A stretch of DNA of 64,000 bases from Desulfobacteraceae bacterium (GCA_027068085.1 JAMOUQ010000029.1:62001-126000); one strand, 5' to 3'; shown: positions 1 through 9,415, numbered from the stretch's first letter. The notes: generated from the letters alone by a model not told the origin. Numbers and translations: made by a program.

Positions 1-535
1 GGGCTTCCCCGGCCTCGACAGCCGGACGGGTCAGGATGATCCGGCTGACCTTGTTTTTGACCAGGGCGGCTATCGCCATGGCCATGGCCAGGTAGGTTTT
101 GCCGGTGCCGGCCGGCCCGATGCCGAACACGATGTCGCAGCGCCGGATGGCGTCGATATATTCCTTCTGGGCCTTGCTTTTGGGGGTGATGGCGCTTTTT
201 TTGGCCGTTATGTATACGGTGTCTAGGAAGATTTCCTTGAGCCGGGCCCCGGCGTCTGCGCTGAGCAATCGGATGGCGTAATCTATGTCATTGGGATAGA
301 TGGGATATTTTTCTTTCAGTAGTCCGTACAGCTGGGTCAGAAGGTTCTGAACCAGGCCGGCGGCGTCCTGTTCGCCGCTGATGAGCACGCTGTTTCCCCG
401 GGCCTGGATCCGTACTTCCAGGGCGTCGGCGATCCGCTGCAGGTTGCGGTTGTGTTCCCCGAACAGCTGGCGCGAAAGCTCGATGTCGGTGAAGGTCAGG
501 CGGGTTGCCTGGTTGTTGGTGTCGGCGTTAACCAT
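1..535 (-). CDS. phoH: PhoH-family ATPase (C-terminus cut by window edge)
   Basis: The visible 178 residues match the N-terminal part of PhoH-like ATPases, cytoplasmic P-loop proteins linked to RNA metabolism and stress. A Walker A motif, GPAGTGKT, lies at about residues 140-148, followed by the family stretch ending in ILTRPAVEAGE. The N-terminal part reads LSRQLFGEHNRNLQRIADAL, typical of the family. The ATG at 535 is chosen because a GGGGGGA run precedes it. The rest of the ATPase domain, including Walker B, lies beyond base 1. The gene diverges from cvpA. Confidence 0.88.
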   Translation of the reverse strand, partial: MVNADTNNQATRLTFTDIELSRQLFGEHNRNLQRIADALEVRIQARGNSVLISGEQDAAGLVQNLLTQLYGLLKEKYPIYPNDIDYAIRLLSADAGARLKEIFLDTVYITAKKSAITPKSKAQKEYIDAIRRCDIVFGIGPAGTGKTYLAMAMAIAALVKNKVSRIILTRPAVEAGEA

Positions 536-966
536 GGACTGGTTGTCAATCCCCCCGAAAATTTTCCTGCCACGGCCTTTTGTCGGTCCGCATGCCACCG
601 CCGGCAACAGGATGTATGGTCGATCTATGAACAAATAGCCAACTTTTGCCCCTAATGCAAACTTCAATTCTTTGGTTGTTGTATTGCCTGTGATAAACAC
701 ATGTTACAAATCGGCCGGCCGTTGACGGGCTGAAAAACCTTGACGCTCAGATACGGCTTTGTTAGCGTTCCGTACTTTCAGTGCCACGTCGTGATACAGG
801 CGCATGGCCCCCGGAAGTGACCCGAAAGCGGCCCTTCCGGCCGGCGGAGGGGCCCGCAAAACCGCTCGGAGCCCCGGCGGTCTCATGTCATCGTACCGCG
901 ATGCGGGCCAAGGCAAGCCGCCCCTCTTCAGGGATGGTGGTATACTCGATACAGGGTTTTGGCTCA
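536..966. other. 431-bp intergenic region, no gene recognised
   Basis: This lies between the divergent phoH-like and cvpA genes and should hold both promoters. Short open frames on both strands have no recognisable protein features. No tRNA, terminator-like hairpin or consensus -35/-10 pair stood out. Confidence 0.5.
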
Positions 967-1494
967 ATGAATCCTTTTGATATTTTGCTGGCCGTAGTCG
1001 GGATCTATTGCCTGATAAGAGGCGTTTTCAGGGGGCTGGTAAAAGAAGTTTCATCCATAATAGGGGTTGTGGGCGGCTTCTACGCCGGTTACACGTTTTA
1101 CCCTTCTTTGGCCGGTCTCATCGGAAAAGTTTTTTCCAACCCGGCCTACGCCCGGCTGGTGGCTTTCCTCCTGATTTTTGTCCTGGTCTATCTGGCCATC
1201 AGTATTTGCGGAGTAATAACCAAGTATTTCATGAATATAGTCTATCTCGGGTGGACAGACAGAATCGGAGGGGCGCTTTTCGGGCTGGCAAAGGCGGTAT
1301 TGATCGCCGCTGTCCTGGTGATGGTCTTTACGGCTTTTCTGCCCCGCAACACCCCCCTGATCAAAGAAAGTATGTTCGCCAGACCCATCATGCTCGTTTC
1401 CGAAATCATGGCCAAGGTCACCTCTGCCAATCTCAAACGGCCTTTCATGGCCAACGCCCGGGTATTGAGACAAAAATGGTCCGGGCAGAAGTAA
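967..1494 (+). CDS. CvpA family inner-membrane protein
   Basis: A 175-residue protein with four hydrophobic segments, starting MNPFDILLAVVGIYCLIRG, the typical opening of the CvpA family (colicin V production / envelope homeostasis). The glycines and RG pair after the first helix (IRGVFRGLVKEV) and the later DRIGGALFGLAK segment are family hallmarks. The open frame extends upstream to 781, but the family N-terminus fits the ATG at 967. It is followed after 46 bases by mazG on the same strand. Confidence 0.85.
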   Translation: MNPFDILLAVVGIYCLIRGVFRGLVKEVSSIIGVVGGFYAGYTFYPSLAGLIGKVFSNPAYARLVAFLLIFVLVYLAISICGVITKYFMNIVYLGWTDRIGGALFGLAKAVLIAAVLVMVFTAFLPRNTPLIKESMFARPIMLVSEIMAKVTSANLKRPFMANARVLRQKWSGQK

Positions 1495-1540
1495 ACACCT
1501 CTCCGGACGGTCTGTTCCGCACGGTTACGGGATCTGGAAA

Positions 1541-2359
1541 ATGAACCTTGAAGCCCTGGAGGCTCTCGTAAAACGCCTTACGGCCGAGGACGGTTGTCCC
1601 TGGGACCGCCAGCAGACTCCGCAAAGCCTCGGGATTTACCTGATAGAGGAGGTCTTCGAACTGGTGGACGCCATCGGCCGCAACGATTCCCGGGCCATTG
1701 CCGAGGAATTGGGCGACGTGCTCTTCCAGGTTGTTTTCATGGCCCGCCTGCTGGAAAAAAACGGTACCCTGAAGCTGGATGAAGTGGTGCAGGGCAATGT
1801 GGACAAGATGATAAGGCGCCATCCCCATGTTTTCGGCAACGTGCGCCTGTCGGACGCCGGTCAGGTGAAGAGACAGTGGCAGGAGATCAAACGGGCCGAA
1901 AAAGAGGCCGGGGGCAAGGCGTCGCTCCTTGACGGGGTGCCCGCAGGTCTGCCGGCCCTTTTGAAGGCTTACCGCATATCCCAGCGGGCGGCGGCAGCCG
2001 GTTTCGATTGGGATGGCCTGGAAGGCGTCATGGACAAGGCCCGGGAGGAATGGTCGGAGATGGAACAGGAACTTGCCGCTTGCGGCTCCGCGGCCGTTTC
2101 CCCGGGGTTCGTATCCGAATTCGGCGACCTGCTCTTTACCCTGGTAAATGTCGCCCGGCTGGGCGGATTTCACCCGGAGACATCCCTTGCCGCCGCTGTC
2201 GCCAAGTTTACCAGGCGTTTCAGGCGGATGGAAGAGCTGGCAGCCGAGTCGGGACAAAAGCTGGAGCAGCTCGGCAAAGACCGTCTGGAAAAGTTGTGGA
2301 AAATAGTCAAGGAAGCAGAAGGCAGTGAGGAAACAGATCTCCCGCCGGGGGTGTTGTGA
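1541..2359 (+). CDS. mazG: Nucleoside triphosphate pyrophosphohydrolase MazG
   Basis: 272 residues, the usual length of tandem-domain MazG, which hydrolyses NTPs/dNTPs to NMP and pyrophosphate as a house-cleaning enzyme. The N-terminal domain shows CPWDRQQTPQSL and the metal-binding EEVFELVDAI with a downstream EELGD; the C-terminal domain repeats the pattern with FDWDG, KAREEWSEMEQE and EFGDLLFTLVNVAR. Both halves therefore keep the ExxE-type metal ligands. It follows cvpA and converges on the small gene at 2387-2677. Confidence 0.95.
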   Translation: MNLEALEALVKRLTAEDGCPWDRQQTPQSLGIYLIEEVFELVDAIGRNDSRAIAEELGDVLFQVVFMARLLEKNGTLKLDEVVQGNVDKMIRRHPHVFGNVRLSDAGQVKRQWQEIKRAEKEAGGKASLLDGVPAGLPALLKAYRISQRAAAAGFDWDGLEGVMDKAREEWSEMEQELAACGSAAVSPGFVSEFGDLLFTLVNVARLGGFHPETSLAAAVAKFTRRFRRMEELAAESGQKLEQLGKDRLEKLWKIVKEAEGSEETDLPPGVL

Positions 2360-2386
2360 CTGCGGCCCTGACAGGGATGGCAATGA

Positions 2387-2677
2387 TCAGGCTTTCTGAT
2401 CGACTGTCTTGTGGGCCGGCGGGATTCTGAATATCAAATCACCGTTTTTATTGTATTTTTCAAAGACGATCTTTGTCTCTTCCAGCTTGTATCTGGAAGA
2501 TTCCTGCTTTTGCCTGTCATGGGTTCTGGCTTTTTGACCGGACTCTGATTTTTCCACCGGCCGGGCACGCCTTACCTCCTCGGCCTGCTGTTGGGTCCGG
2601 ACTTCATCCCCGGCGGAAGCTGCCGCTTCGATCCGGAACGGGACCCTGACCTCGTTGTCGCCAATACCGCTTAACAT
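2387..2677 (-). CDS. FlaG-like small protein (tentative)
   Basis: A 96-residue protein. The start at 2677 is chosen because a GGGGGGA ribosome site sits just upstream. The middle is charged and Gln/Arg-rich and probably disordered. The C-terminal third, ETKIVFEKYNKNGDLIFRIP, resembles the FlaG pattern of a short beta segment ending in an I-x-I/x-IPP motif. It lies 79 bases downstream of another small gene with flagellar-type sequence, but no other flagellar genes are in the window. It could also be an unrelated hypothetical protein. Confidence 0.55.
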   Translation of the reverse strand: MLSGIGDNEVRVPFRIEAAASAGDEVRTQQQAEEVRRARPVEKSESGQKARTHDRQKQESSRYKLEETKIVFEKYNKNGDLIFRIPPAHKTVDQKA

Positions 2678-2756
2678 GATTATCCCCCCTTTTCCACGGC
2701 GTTCCGGCTGCATGCAGACAGTTTCTGGCCGGGTGCCGGTGAATCTGAATCTTTTT

Positions 2757-3008
2757 TCATGACGCTCCTTCGGTTTCCCCGTCGTGGCCGGTTGGCGTGA
2801 AGTTGTTGAAATCCACTATTTTTCTGATGATCTTGTCTGACACGCGGTTTATTATCGATTGCCGCTTGCCTTCGGCGGAGATGACCACCGATTCCGCGGG
2901 CATCCGGTGCCCGGCATCAGGGTTATCGGGTTTTTTGACCGCCTTGCGGCTCAACTGGCGGCGGTAGACTTCCAGGACGTTGTCGATCTTGTAGCGATGA
3001 ATGTACAT
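2757..3008 (-). CDS. Small FlgM-associated-type protein (DVU0524-like, tentative)
   Basis: An 83-residue basic protein beginning MYIHRYKIDNVLEVYRRQLS. A short N-terminal segment reading I-x-NVL-x-VY-x-x-QL is typical of small Desulfovibrio-type proteins named as FlgM-associated, and the C-terminal half (INRVSDKIIRKIVDFN) is helical, as in anti-sigma-28 proteins. A GGAGG ribosome site precedes the ATG. The assignment is from remembered family patterns, so the function is an inference. It probably forms a unit with the FlaG-like gene downstream. Confidence 0.6.
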   Translation of the reverse strand: MYIHRYKIDNVLEVYRRQLSRKAVKKPDNPDAGHRMPAESVVISAEGKRQSIINRVSDKIIRKIVDFNNFTPTGHDGETEGAS

Positions 3009-3066
3009 GGTTACAACCCTCCGTTCATCTTATCGGCAGGGCCGTTACCGAACTTTAGAAAAAAAA

Positions 3067-3567
3067 TCAGGTCAGGATTTCTGACGCCATTTCAAGAAAT
3101 CGGCGGTGGGAAGAAAAAGCCACTTCCGGCAACCGATCGAGGCTGAACCACCGGACCGCTTCGGCGTCGTCGCCGGGCCGCGGCCGGCCCCTGAAGCGCC
3201 TCACCAGGTAGCCGATCACCAGTACGGTATGATACTCGTCGGAAGGATTGGTCAGGATCCCCAGCAGATGAGGGTCTTCGGCCTCCAGCCCGGCCTCTTC
3301 CCGCAGTTCGCGCAGGGCCCCTTCTTCCGGGGTCTCGTCCAGTTCGAGAAATCCGCCCGGCAGGCACCAGGTGCCGGCCCGGGGGTCCACCCGGCGCTTG
3401 ACCAGCAGTACCCGCTTGTGGCTGTCGGCCACCACCACGCAGGCGGCCGGGACCGGGTTTTCATAGATCGGCAGCCGGCACCGGCTGCAGAAAAGCCTCA
3501 TCCGGCCTTCGTACATTCTTTTCTGGAGCAAATGGCCGCAAAAGGGACAGAAGCGCTTTTCAGGCAT
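3067..3567 (-). CDS. NUDIX hydrolase with N-terminal zinc ribbon
   Basis: 166 residues. The N-terminus carries two CxxC pairs (CPFCGH and CSRC, residues about 7-33), a zinc-ribbon arrangement seen in NudC/ADP-ribose-type NUDIX proteins. The NUDIX box follows at about residues 71-93 (GGFLELDETPEEGALRELRE, then EAGL), with the catalytic REXXEE glutamates intact. It would hydrolyse a nucleoside diphosphate-linked substrate; the exact one cannot be told from sequence. It follows the aldolase gene on the same strand after 87 bases. Confidence 0.9.
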   Translation of the reverse strand: MPEKRFCPFCGHLLQKRMYEGRMRLFCSRCRLPIYENPVPAACVVVADSHKRVLLVKRRVDPRAGTWCLPGGFLELDETPEEGALRELREEAGLEAEDPHLLGILTNPSDEYHTVLVIGYLVRRFRGRPRPGDDAEAVRWFSLDRLPEVAFSSHRRFLEMASEILT

Positions 3568-3654
3568 AAGGCAATCCGCTGGAACCGGAAAAAGGGAGCC
3601 CGCCGGCCGCTTGTCCCGGCGGGCCCTGAATTCAGAAGCAACAGTAACCGGCTG

Positions 3655-4950
3655 CTAGTCGTCGAAGTCTCCCGCAGGCCCCTTGTCGGAAACTATGGCC
3701 GCGGCCTTTTGCCTGATCTTTTCAGGCGTCCACTGGGCCGGATCTTCTATCCGTTCGGCCTTCGGCCCCGGATCGAAGGAATCTTTTTCGCAGATGGTCC
3801 GGATTGCCAGCGGGGCCGAATCCCGGGCGTTGAAAACATCGGTCAGGAGGCTGTAGACGAAGTCTTCCACCCTGCGCGCCATCCTTTCCCGGATGGGGCT
3901 GGGCTGGGCCAGCAGCTTGTTTTCAAAGGGCAGGTTGAGTTTCTTGAAATTCCCCCCCTTGAGACCGTGCTCGGCGGCGTAAGCCAGCATCTGCTGCCAG
4001 ACCTGTTCGCTTACGCCCTCGCCCTTTACCTTCAGGAACTGTCCATCGTCGTCCAGGATCGCATTGCCGTAATCGTTGACCTCGACCCCCCAGGAGATCA
4101 TCTGCAGGGCGGTGGCAACGTTGGCCTTGGTGGTGCGGGTCTTCCGGACTATCTGGCGCAGCCTTTCGGTGCTGTTTCCCGAAGTGCCGTGCTGGGCACC
4201 GGAAACCCTGTAGGGTTCCAGGGCCTTGTGGATCTCGGCCGTAAGTTCCACCTGGATGCCGGCCGAGCTGTCCTGGATGCCGTGGGTGGTGCCGTTGTTG
4301 AGGGCTATCCAGTTGGGGAATATGCCGTGGGCATTGAGCCCCCGGATCAGGAAGAGGGCTTCTTCCACCGTCGACAGGCCCTCCTTGCCTTTTATTTCAC
4401 CCACTTCGGTTTCGTAACCGGCCCACTCGGGAACCATGGGGTGCAGTTCTATGCTTGCCAGCAGGTTTTCATCGTCCGGCAGGTGGGAGGCGTCGATGGC
4501 AATCGAGGTTATTCCGGCTTCGAACAGGGTCGGTATCTGTTGTTTTGCAACAGGGATATCCTCCGGTTTCTTGATTCCGTAGTGATCGGCATGGATGGCC
4601 ACCGGGATCCTGATTCCCATCTCGTTGCACATGGCATCCACGATCCGGGCCAGATTCCAGAAGTTGACCGCACAGTAGGCCTCTGTTCCGCCTTCGGAGC
4701 GGGCGATTTCGATGATCAGGGCCGCGTTGGCCCGCTGGGCGGCCCGCAGCACTCCCCGGATGACGAAACTGTTGCGTCCGTTAGCCGCTATGCTTACGGC
4801 TTTCCCCTTGGTCATCATGGCAAGGTCTATGTACTTGCCGCTTACTATCAGGGCCTTTGAATTGGGAAACAGCTTTTGAATGTTGGGCGGACGGCCCACC
4901 TTCAGCGCTCTTTCAAACTCCGCATTGTCGATCTTATCTGCCGAGGTCAT
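3655..4950 (-). CDS. Class II fructose-bisphosphate aldolase
   Basis: 431 residues from the ATG at 4950, preceded by GGAGGGGAAA. Class II (zinc) aldolases cleave fructose 1,6-bisphosphate to the two triose phosphates. Visible family features are the zinc-ligand segment IPVAIHADHYG at about residue 120, SIAIDASHLPDDEN, the E-x-GEIKGKEG segment and SGAQHGTSGNS with a metal-ligand His near residue 250. The protein is longer than E. coli FbaA because of its C-terminal part. It ends with TAG, which is uncommon in this window. It fits glycolysis/gluconeogenesis with the phosphofructokinase at 9.4 kb. Confidence 0.88.
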   Translation of the reverse strand: MTSADKIDNAEFERALKVGRPPNIQKLFPNSKALIVSGKYIDLAMMTKGKAVSIAANGRNSFVIRGVLRAAQRANAALIIEIARSEGGTEAYCAVNFWNLARIVDAMCNEMGIRIPVAIHADHYGIKKPEDIPVAKQQIPTLFEAGITSIAIDASHLPDDENLLASIELHPMVPEWAGYETEVGEIKGKEGLSTVEEALFLIRGLNAHGIFPNWIALNNGTTHGIQDSSAGIQVELTAEIHKALEPYRVSGAQHGTSGNSTERLRQIVRKTRTTKANVATALQMISWGVEVNDYGNAILDDDGQFLKVKGEGVSEQVWQQMLAYAAEHGLKGGNFKKLNLPFENKLLAQPSPIRERMARRVEDFVYSLLTDVFNARDSAPLAIRTICEKDSFDPGPKAERIEDPAQWTPEKIRQKAAAIVSDKGPAGDFDD

Positions 4951-5069
4951 TTTCCCCTCCATGGATTGGTGTTTAAAGAATGAAAGCGTTGTCGATATTT
5001 TCGAAATCCATAGCTGCCGCTGCTGTCTCGGCCATGCCGGCAAAAGGCGCGGAACGTTTTGCGGGAAGA

Positions 5070-5618
5070 TCAATTTTGCTGTTTTTCGACCGCCTTGAGC
5101 TGGGCTTCGATCAGGGCTTTGAGCTTGGCATTGAACGCCTTGACGTCTTCCGAAAATTTTTTCTGCCTGGCCTCGTATTTTTTCAGCCTGGCATTGTATG
5201 CGTTTATCTTGGCGTTTATTTCCTGAATCTGGGCCTTGGTTCTCGCCTTCCGGCTTTCTGCCGTCAGTTGCCTGTGTTCTGCTTCCAGGGCGGCGTATTC
5301 CTGCTTCAGTTTCTTTTCCCGTTCGGCCAACCGCCGCCTTTCGGCCTTGAGTTGATCATTGGGGTCCGCCGGCAGGTCTGCATCAGGCTTGTCTTCTGCC
5401 AATTCAGTATCCGGCCGGGAGATGTCTGCCTGGTTGCCTTCGGCAGCCTCTTGGGCCGTGGAATACACCTTGACGGCGGAACGTTGCTCCGGCGGCACCC
5501 TGCTCAGGTCGTCGGTATAGATGATATTGCCGTTTTCGTCCACGTAACGGTAGAATTCCGCATGAGCCAAGGCGGTGAATGCGAACGCCAAAGACAGAAC
5601 AAGGGCAAAACGGATCAT
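5070..5618 (-). CDS. Secreted DUF4124 protein with coiled coil
   Basis: 182 residues. An N-terminal signal peptide ([20 protein letters not shown]) is followed directly by a DUF4124 module at residues 21-60, with the signature [20 protein letters not shown]. The rest is a long charged heptad-rich helix with many E/K/A/Q residues, probably a periplasmic coiled coil. The function of DUF4124 proteins is unknown; they are common as periplasmic proteins in Proteobacteria. It lies 119 bases upstream of the aldolase and is divergent from the LpoA-like gene. Confidence 0.85.
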   Translation of the reverse strand: MIRFALVLSLAFAFTALAHAEFYRYVDENGNIIYTDDLSRVPPEQRSAVKVYSTAQEAAEGNQADISRPDTELAEDKPDADLPADPNDQLKAERRRLAEREKKLKQEYAALEAEHRQLTAESRKARTKAQIQEINAKINAYNARLKKYEARQKKFSEDVKAFNAKLKALIEAQLKAVEKQQN

Positions 5619-5803
5619 GGCTTGCTGTTCCTCGCTTTCCGGCCGAACCCGGCCTTGCCCGGGCAGGGCGATCCATTGAAATTCCGGGTTTGCCGCAAAA
5701 GTAAAGATTTATAATCGTTCCGGAGCAAAATCGTATTTCTTCCCATACTAAGGCCTGGCTTTGTGGCCTGTCAAGACAACCGCCGTCATTTCCATTATTT
5801 GAA

Positions 5804-5831
5804 TTGACAATCATCCCCATTATTGTACCAT
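5804..5831 (+). promoter_or_regulatory. Candidate sigma-70 promoter for the LpoA-like gene
   Basis: A perfect TTGACA (5804-5809) is followed after 16 bases by TACCAT (5826-5831). A transcript would begin near 5838, about 40 bases before the GTG at 5880, which supports that start over the further-upstream ATG at 5823. Confidence 0.5.
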
Positions 5832-5879
5832 TGGCCGCGCCTTGACGCACTGTTTCAGTGGTTTTTCTGGGAGAGTACC

Positions 5880-8054
5880 GTGATAAGACCCAAAGAATCG
5901 AGCTTGAGATGTCCGCAAGAGGCAAGACCCCGGCCATGTTTATGCCCTCGTGGCCGTAAGCCGCGGCAGTCCCCGGAATGCCGGTTTTCCGAAACACGCC
6001 CGGGCTTGATCAAAGCCTGCCTGCCGGCCTTGGTTCTCATTCTGGTGGTTGTTTTGTTCGGTTGCGCGCCCAGGGGCGTGAAGACCCCCCCGGCCGGAAA
6101 ACCCGTTGCGGCCGCCACCGATCCGCTTTTTGCCGAAGCCGAAGATTTGTTTGTCCGGGGAAAGCTGGCAGCGGCCCTGGAGGCCTATCGCAAATATCTG
6201 GATCTCAAACCCCGGGGCAGATACGCGGCCTGGGCCTTGCGGCGCACGGCCGCCATATACCGCCGCCAGGGAAGGCCCGGCCTGGCCCTTGAAGCCTACC
6301 GGCGTTTCGAGCGGCAGTTCGGAAACAGTCCCATGGCAGAACAGGTCAGAATCGAGATGCTCGGCCTGCTGCTGGAACAGGAGCGCTATGCGGATGTCAT
6401 CGACGGGGCAAGCCGCATGCTGGACAAAACCACCAATCGCTCGTCTCTCCGGAACCTGTGGTCTCTTCTGGCCAGGGCTTATTCCGCCATCGGTGATGCG
6501 GCCGATGCCGCCTACTACTATCACAAGCTGCTGACGGCTCCGGCCGGGGTGCCCGACAAGGACGAGGTCAGGGCCCGGCTCCAGGCGGCCATAGATCGTC
6601 TCAGCCGTTCCGAGGCCGAAATGTTGCTGGACGCCTTCGATGATCCTTTTTCCCGCAGCCGGCTGATGTTCAGGCTGGCCCAGACTTTTATCGACGAGAA
6701 TCTCTATGACGAAGCCCTCGATGTCCTGAAAAAATTCCGGGAGCTTTACCCTCAGCATCCCCTGGCCGGCAAAGTACAGGCCATGGCGGACGATCTTGAA
6801 AAACGTTTCGTGTTTGAGCCTTTTACCGTCGGTTGCCTGCTTCCTCTCAGCGGCCCTTACAAGATTTACGGCCAGAGAGCCCTGGAGGGAATCGAGCTTG
6901 CCCTGGACCAGGTTGCGGGCCGGTTGGGGAAGCAGCCTTTCCGGCTGTTGGTGAAAGACACCGGTGCCGATCCCGGCCGCGCCGTGGAAGCTGTCCAGGA
7001 GCTGGTGCAGCAAAAGGTGGGTGTCATAATCGGACCGGCTTTCACGGCCGATGCGGCCGCCGCCATGGCCCAGCAGCTACAGGTCCCCATGATCGCTTTG
7101 ACCCAGAAAGCCGGGGTGCCCGAAACCGGCCGGTACGTGTTCCGTAATTTCATGACTCCTGCCATGCAGGTCAAGGCCCTGGTCACTTACGCCGTTGAAA
7201 AACTTGATCTGAGGCGTTTTGCCGTCCTTTATCCGGATGACAATTACGGCAATACCTTCATGGAGCTGTTCTGGGACCAGGTGATCGCAAGCGGCGGGCA
7301 GGTGGTCGGGGTTGAATCCTACCGTCCGGATCAGACCGACTTTGCCGAACCCATCTCGAGGTTGACCGGGACGTATTACAGTGTGCCCGAAGACCTGAAA
7401 AGGACTCCTCTGGTCAGGGTGGAAAAACCGCCGGAGCTGCCCCTGGAGTCAGAACAAAGGCGTGGTCCGCTGGGCAGGCTGGTCGCCGATTTCACCACCT
7501 TGTGGACCGGTCTCTACTGGGATGAGACCCTTGGCCGGGGGGATAAAAGGTCGGCCCGGGAAGGGAAAAAGCCCCTGGTCGACTTCGAGGCCCTTTTCAT
7601 TCCGGATTCGGCCAAGACGGCCGGAATGATTCTGCCCCAGCTGGCCTATTATGACGTAAACGATGTCTTTTTGCTGGGAACCAATCTGTGGCATTCGGAC
7701 AGCCTGATCGAACTGGCCGGAAAATATGCCCGCAAAGCGGTGATCGTGGACGGGTTTTTCGCCGGCAGCGCCTATCGGCCGGTGAAACGGTTCGTGCAGC
7801 GTTTTGTCTCGGTCTACGGCCGCCGCCCGGGAGTGATCGAGGCCTTTGCCTATGACACGGCCGCCATGGTGATGCGGATTCTTGCCGATCCGGCCCTGAA
7901 ACTGCGCTTCCAGGTGCAGCGCAGGCTGGCGGCCGTCTTTGACGATCAGGCGGTGACCGGGCCGACCGTTTTCGACCCGTCGGGCGAGGCCCGGAAGCCG
8001 CTGTACCTGTTGCGCATCAAGGGCAAGCGGTTCGTCGAACTTGCACATCCATGA
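5880..8054 (+). CDS. LpoA-like lipoprotein: TPR plus periplasmic-binding domain
   Basis: 724 residues from the GTG at 5880, which has a GGGAGAG ribosome site five bases upstream; a TTG near 6006, just before the hydrophobic segment, is an alternative. The export signal ends in a lipobox (VVVLFGC at about residue 42-48). Residues about 65-300 contain TPR-like helical pairs (FVRGKLAAALEAYRKYLDLK and repeats). From about residue 315 a type I periplasmic-binding fold begins (VGCLLPLSGPYKIYGQRALE), as in branched-chain amino-acid receptors and E. coli LpoA. By analogy it may activate a peptidoglycan synthase from the outer membrane. Its stop overlaps the waaA start by four bases. Confidence 0.8.
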   Translation: MIRPKESSLRCPQEARPRPCLCPRGRKPRQSPECRFSETRPGLIKACLPALVLILVVVLFGCAPRGVKTPPAGKPVAAATDPLFAEAEDLFVRGKLAAALEAYRKYLDLKPRGRYAAWALRRTAAIYRRQGRPGLALEAYRRFERQFGNSPMAEQVRIEMLGLLLEQERYADVIDGASRMLDKTTNRSSLRNLWSLLARAYSAIGDAADAAYYYHKLLTAPAGVPDKDEVRARLQAAIDRLSRSEAEMLLDAFDDPFSRSRLMFRLAQTFIDENLYDEALDVLKKFRELYPQHPLAGKVQAMADDLEKRFVFEPFTVGCLLPLSGPYKIYGQRALEGIELALDQVAGRLGKQPFRLLVKDTGADPGRAVEAVQELVQQKVGVIIGPAFTADAAAAMAQQLQVPMIALTQKAGVPETGRYVFRNFMTPAMQVKALVTYAVEKLDLRRFAVLYPDDNYGNTFMELFWDQVIASGGQVVGVESYRPDQTDFAEPISRLTGTYYSVPEDLKRTPLVRVEKPPELPLESEQRRGPLGRLVADFTTLWTGLYWDETLGRGDKRSAREGKKPLVDFEALFIPDSAKTAGMILPQLAYYDVNDVFLLGTNLWHSDSLIELAGKYARKAVIVDGFFAGSAYRPVKRFVQRFVSVYGRRPGVIEAFAYDTAAMVMRILADPALKLRFQVQRRLAAVFDDQAVTGPTVFDPSGEARKPLYLLRIKGKRFVELAHP

Positions 8055-9379
8055 ATCTTCCTTACCTGACATACAATTTCCTGGTGTCCGGGCTTTACGC
8101 AGCCGCCCTGCCGCCGGCGCTGATCGTCCGCCGGGTCCGGAAGGATCTGCGCAGCTTCATCGATCAGCGCTTCGGGCTCGGTTTCGAGACGGAGCCGGGC
8201 CGCAGCGCCGGTCACGGGCCGCGAATCTGGATCCATGCGGTTTCAGTGGGCGAGGTGGCAGTGGCCGAAATGCTGGTCCGGACTTTGAGCCGCCGCCTTC
8301 CTGAATGTGTGATGGTTTTGTCAACGGCGACCCGTCAGGGGCACCAGGTGGCCCGGAGGCGCATGCCTCCTGAAGTGGGATGTTTCTATGCTCCCCTGGA
8401 CGTGCTGCCGGCCCTGCGCAGGGTTTTGGGGCTGTTGCGGCCCCACGTGCTGGTGTGTCTGGAAACCGAGCTGTGGCCCAACCTGCTGGCCGAAGCGCGC
8501 AGGGCGGGTGCCCGGGTGGCGGTGGTCAACGGCCGGCTGTCGGTTCGCAGCGTCGGCCGCTACCGCAGGCTGGCCTCCATGATGCGGCATGTGCTGAAAA
8601 ACGTAGACGTATTCAGCATGATTTCTGCCGGCGATGCCCGCCGCATCGAATCCATAGGGGCCTTGGGCGAAAGAATAGAGATCAACGGCAACGTCAAGTT
8701 CGACGTCCGTCTGCCGGCTGATTCCTCCGCAATGATGGAGGAACTGAGGCGCCGGTACGGTCTGCAAGACCGCGACAAGGTACTGGTGGCCGGCAGTACC
8801 CGCCAGGGGGAGGAAAGGATAGTTCTCGATGCCTACCTGAGCCTGCGGGCCGGTAGCGGCCCGTCGCTGCTCATCATGGCTCCCCGCCACGTGGAAAGGG
8901 CGGCCCAGGTGGCCCGGTGGGTGTCTGAACAGGGCCTTGATTACCAGTTTCACAGTGAGCTTGCCGGGGGCCGGCCCCGGGAGGCGGAAGTGGTCATCGT
9001 GGACACCATGGGAGATCTTTTCCGCCTCTACGGCCTGGCCACGGTGGTTTTCTGCGGCGGATCCCTGGTGCCTCTGGGTGGACAGAACATCCTGGAGCCG
9101 GCCGCCTGGGGCAAGCCGGTGCTCTACGGGCCGCACATGGAAGATTTCGGCGAGGCCCGCGCCATGCTGGAAGGGTGCGGAGCGGGAAAGACGGTCCGGT
9201 CAGCCTCCGGGCTTGCCCGGGCCGCCGGCCGTATAATGAACGATCCCGGCCTGGCCTGCGAAATGGGCCGGGCGGCCCAGGATGCCCTCCGGGAACACCA
9301 GGGCGCGGTCACCCGCCATGCCGCGGTTGTCGAGCGGCTCTTGCGGCGGCAGCCCGGCGTTTCGTCCCGTCCCGGGTGA
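8051..9379 (+). CDS. waaA: 3-deoxy-D-manno-octulosonic acid (Kdo) transferase
   Basis: 442 residues. WaaA transfers Kdo from CMP-Kdo to the lipid A precursor at the inner membrane. Family marks are an N-terminal membrane anchor, IWIHAVSVGEVAVAEMLVR (about 58-76), VLSTATRQGHQVA, the LETELWPNLLAEARRAG segment, INGNVKFDV near residue 215 and a C-terminal GT-B nucleotide-binding region (GGSLVPLGGQNILEPAAWGK). The ATG overlaps the stop of the LpoA-like gene (ATGA), so the two are probably translationally coupled. kdsD for the same pathway is 1.4 kb downstream on the other strand. Confidence 0.95.
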   Translation: MNLPYLTYNFLVSGLYAAALPPALIVRRVRKDLRSFIDQRFGLGFETEPGRSAGHGPRIWIHAVSVGEVAVAEMLVRTLSRRLPECVMVLSTATRQGHQVARRRMPPEVGCFYAPLDVLPALRRVLGLLRPHVLVCLETELWPNLLAEARRAGARVAVVNGRLSVRSVGRYRRLASMMRHVLKNVDVFSMISAGDARRIESIGALGERIEINGNVKFDVRLPADSSAMMEELRRRYGLQDRDKVLVAGSTRQGEERIVLDAYLSLRAGSGPSLLIMAPRHVERAAQVARWVSEQGLDYQFHSELAGGRPREAEVVIVDTMGDLFRLYGLATVVFCGGSLVPLGGQNILEPAAWGKPVLYGPHMEDFGEARAMLEGCGAGKTVRSASGLARAAGRIMNDPGLACEMGRAAQDALREHQGAVTRHAAVVERLLRRQPGVSSRPG

Positions 9380-9415
9380 ATTTTGGCTGCCGGCGCGTTG
9401 TTCCGGCCTCCGGCT

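Noticed and set aside
3567..3657. TAG readthrough joining the aldolase to the downstream NUDIX gene (same frame)
   Set aside because: The aldolase is complete at the TAG, the linker has no conserved character, and the NUDIX protein has a normal zinc-ribbon N-terminus; chance gives one in three for frame agreement.
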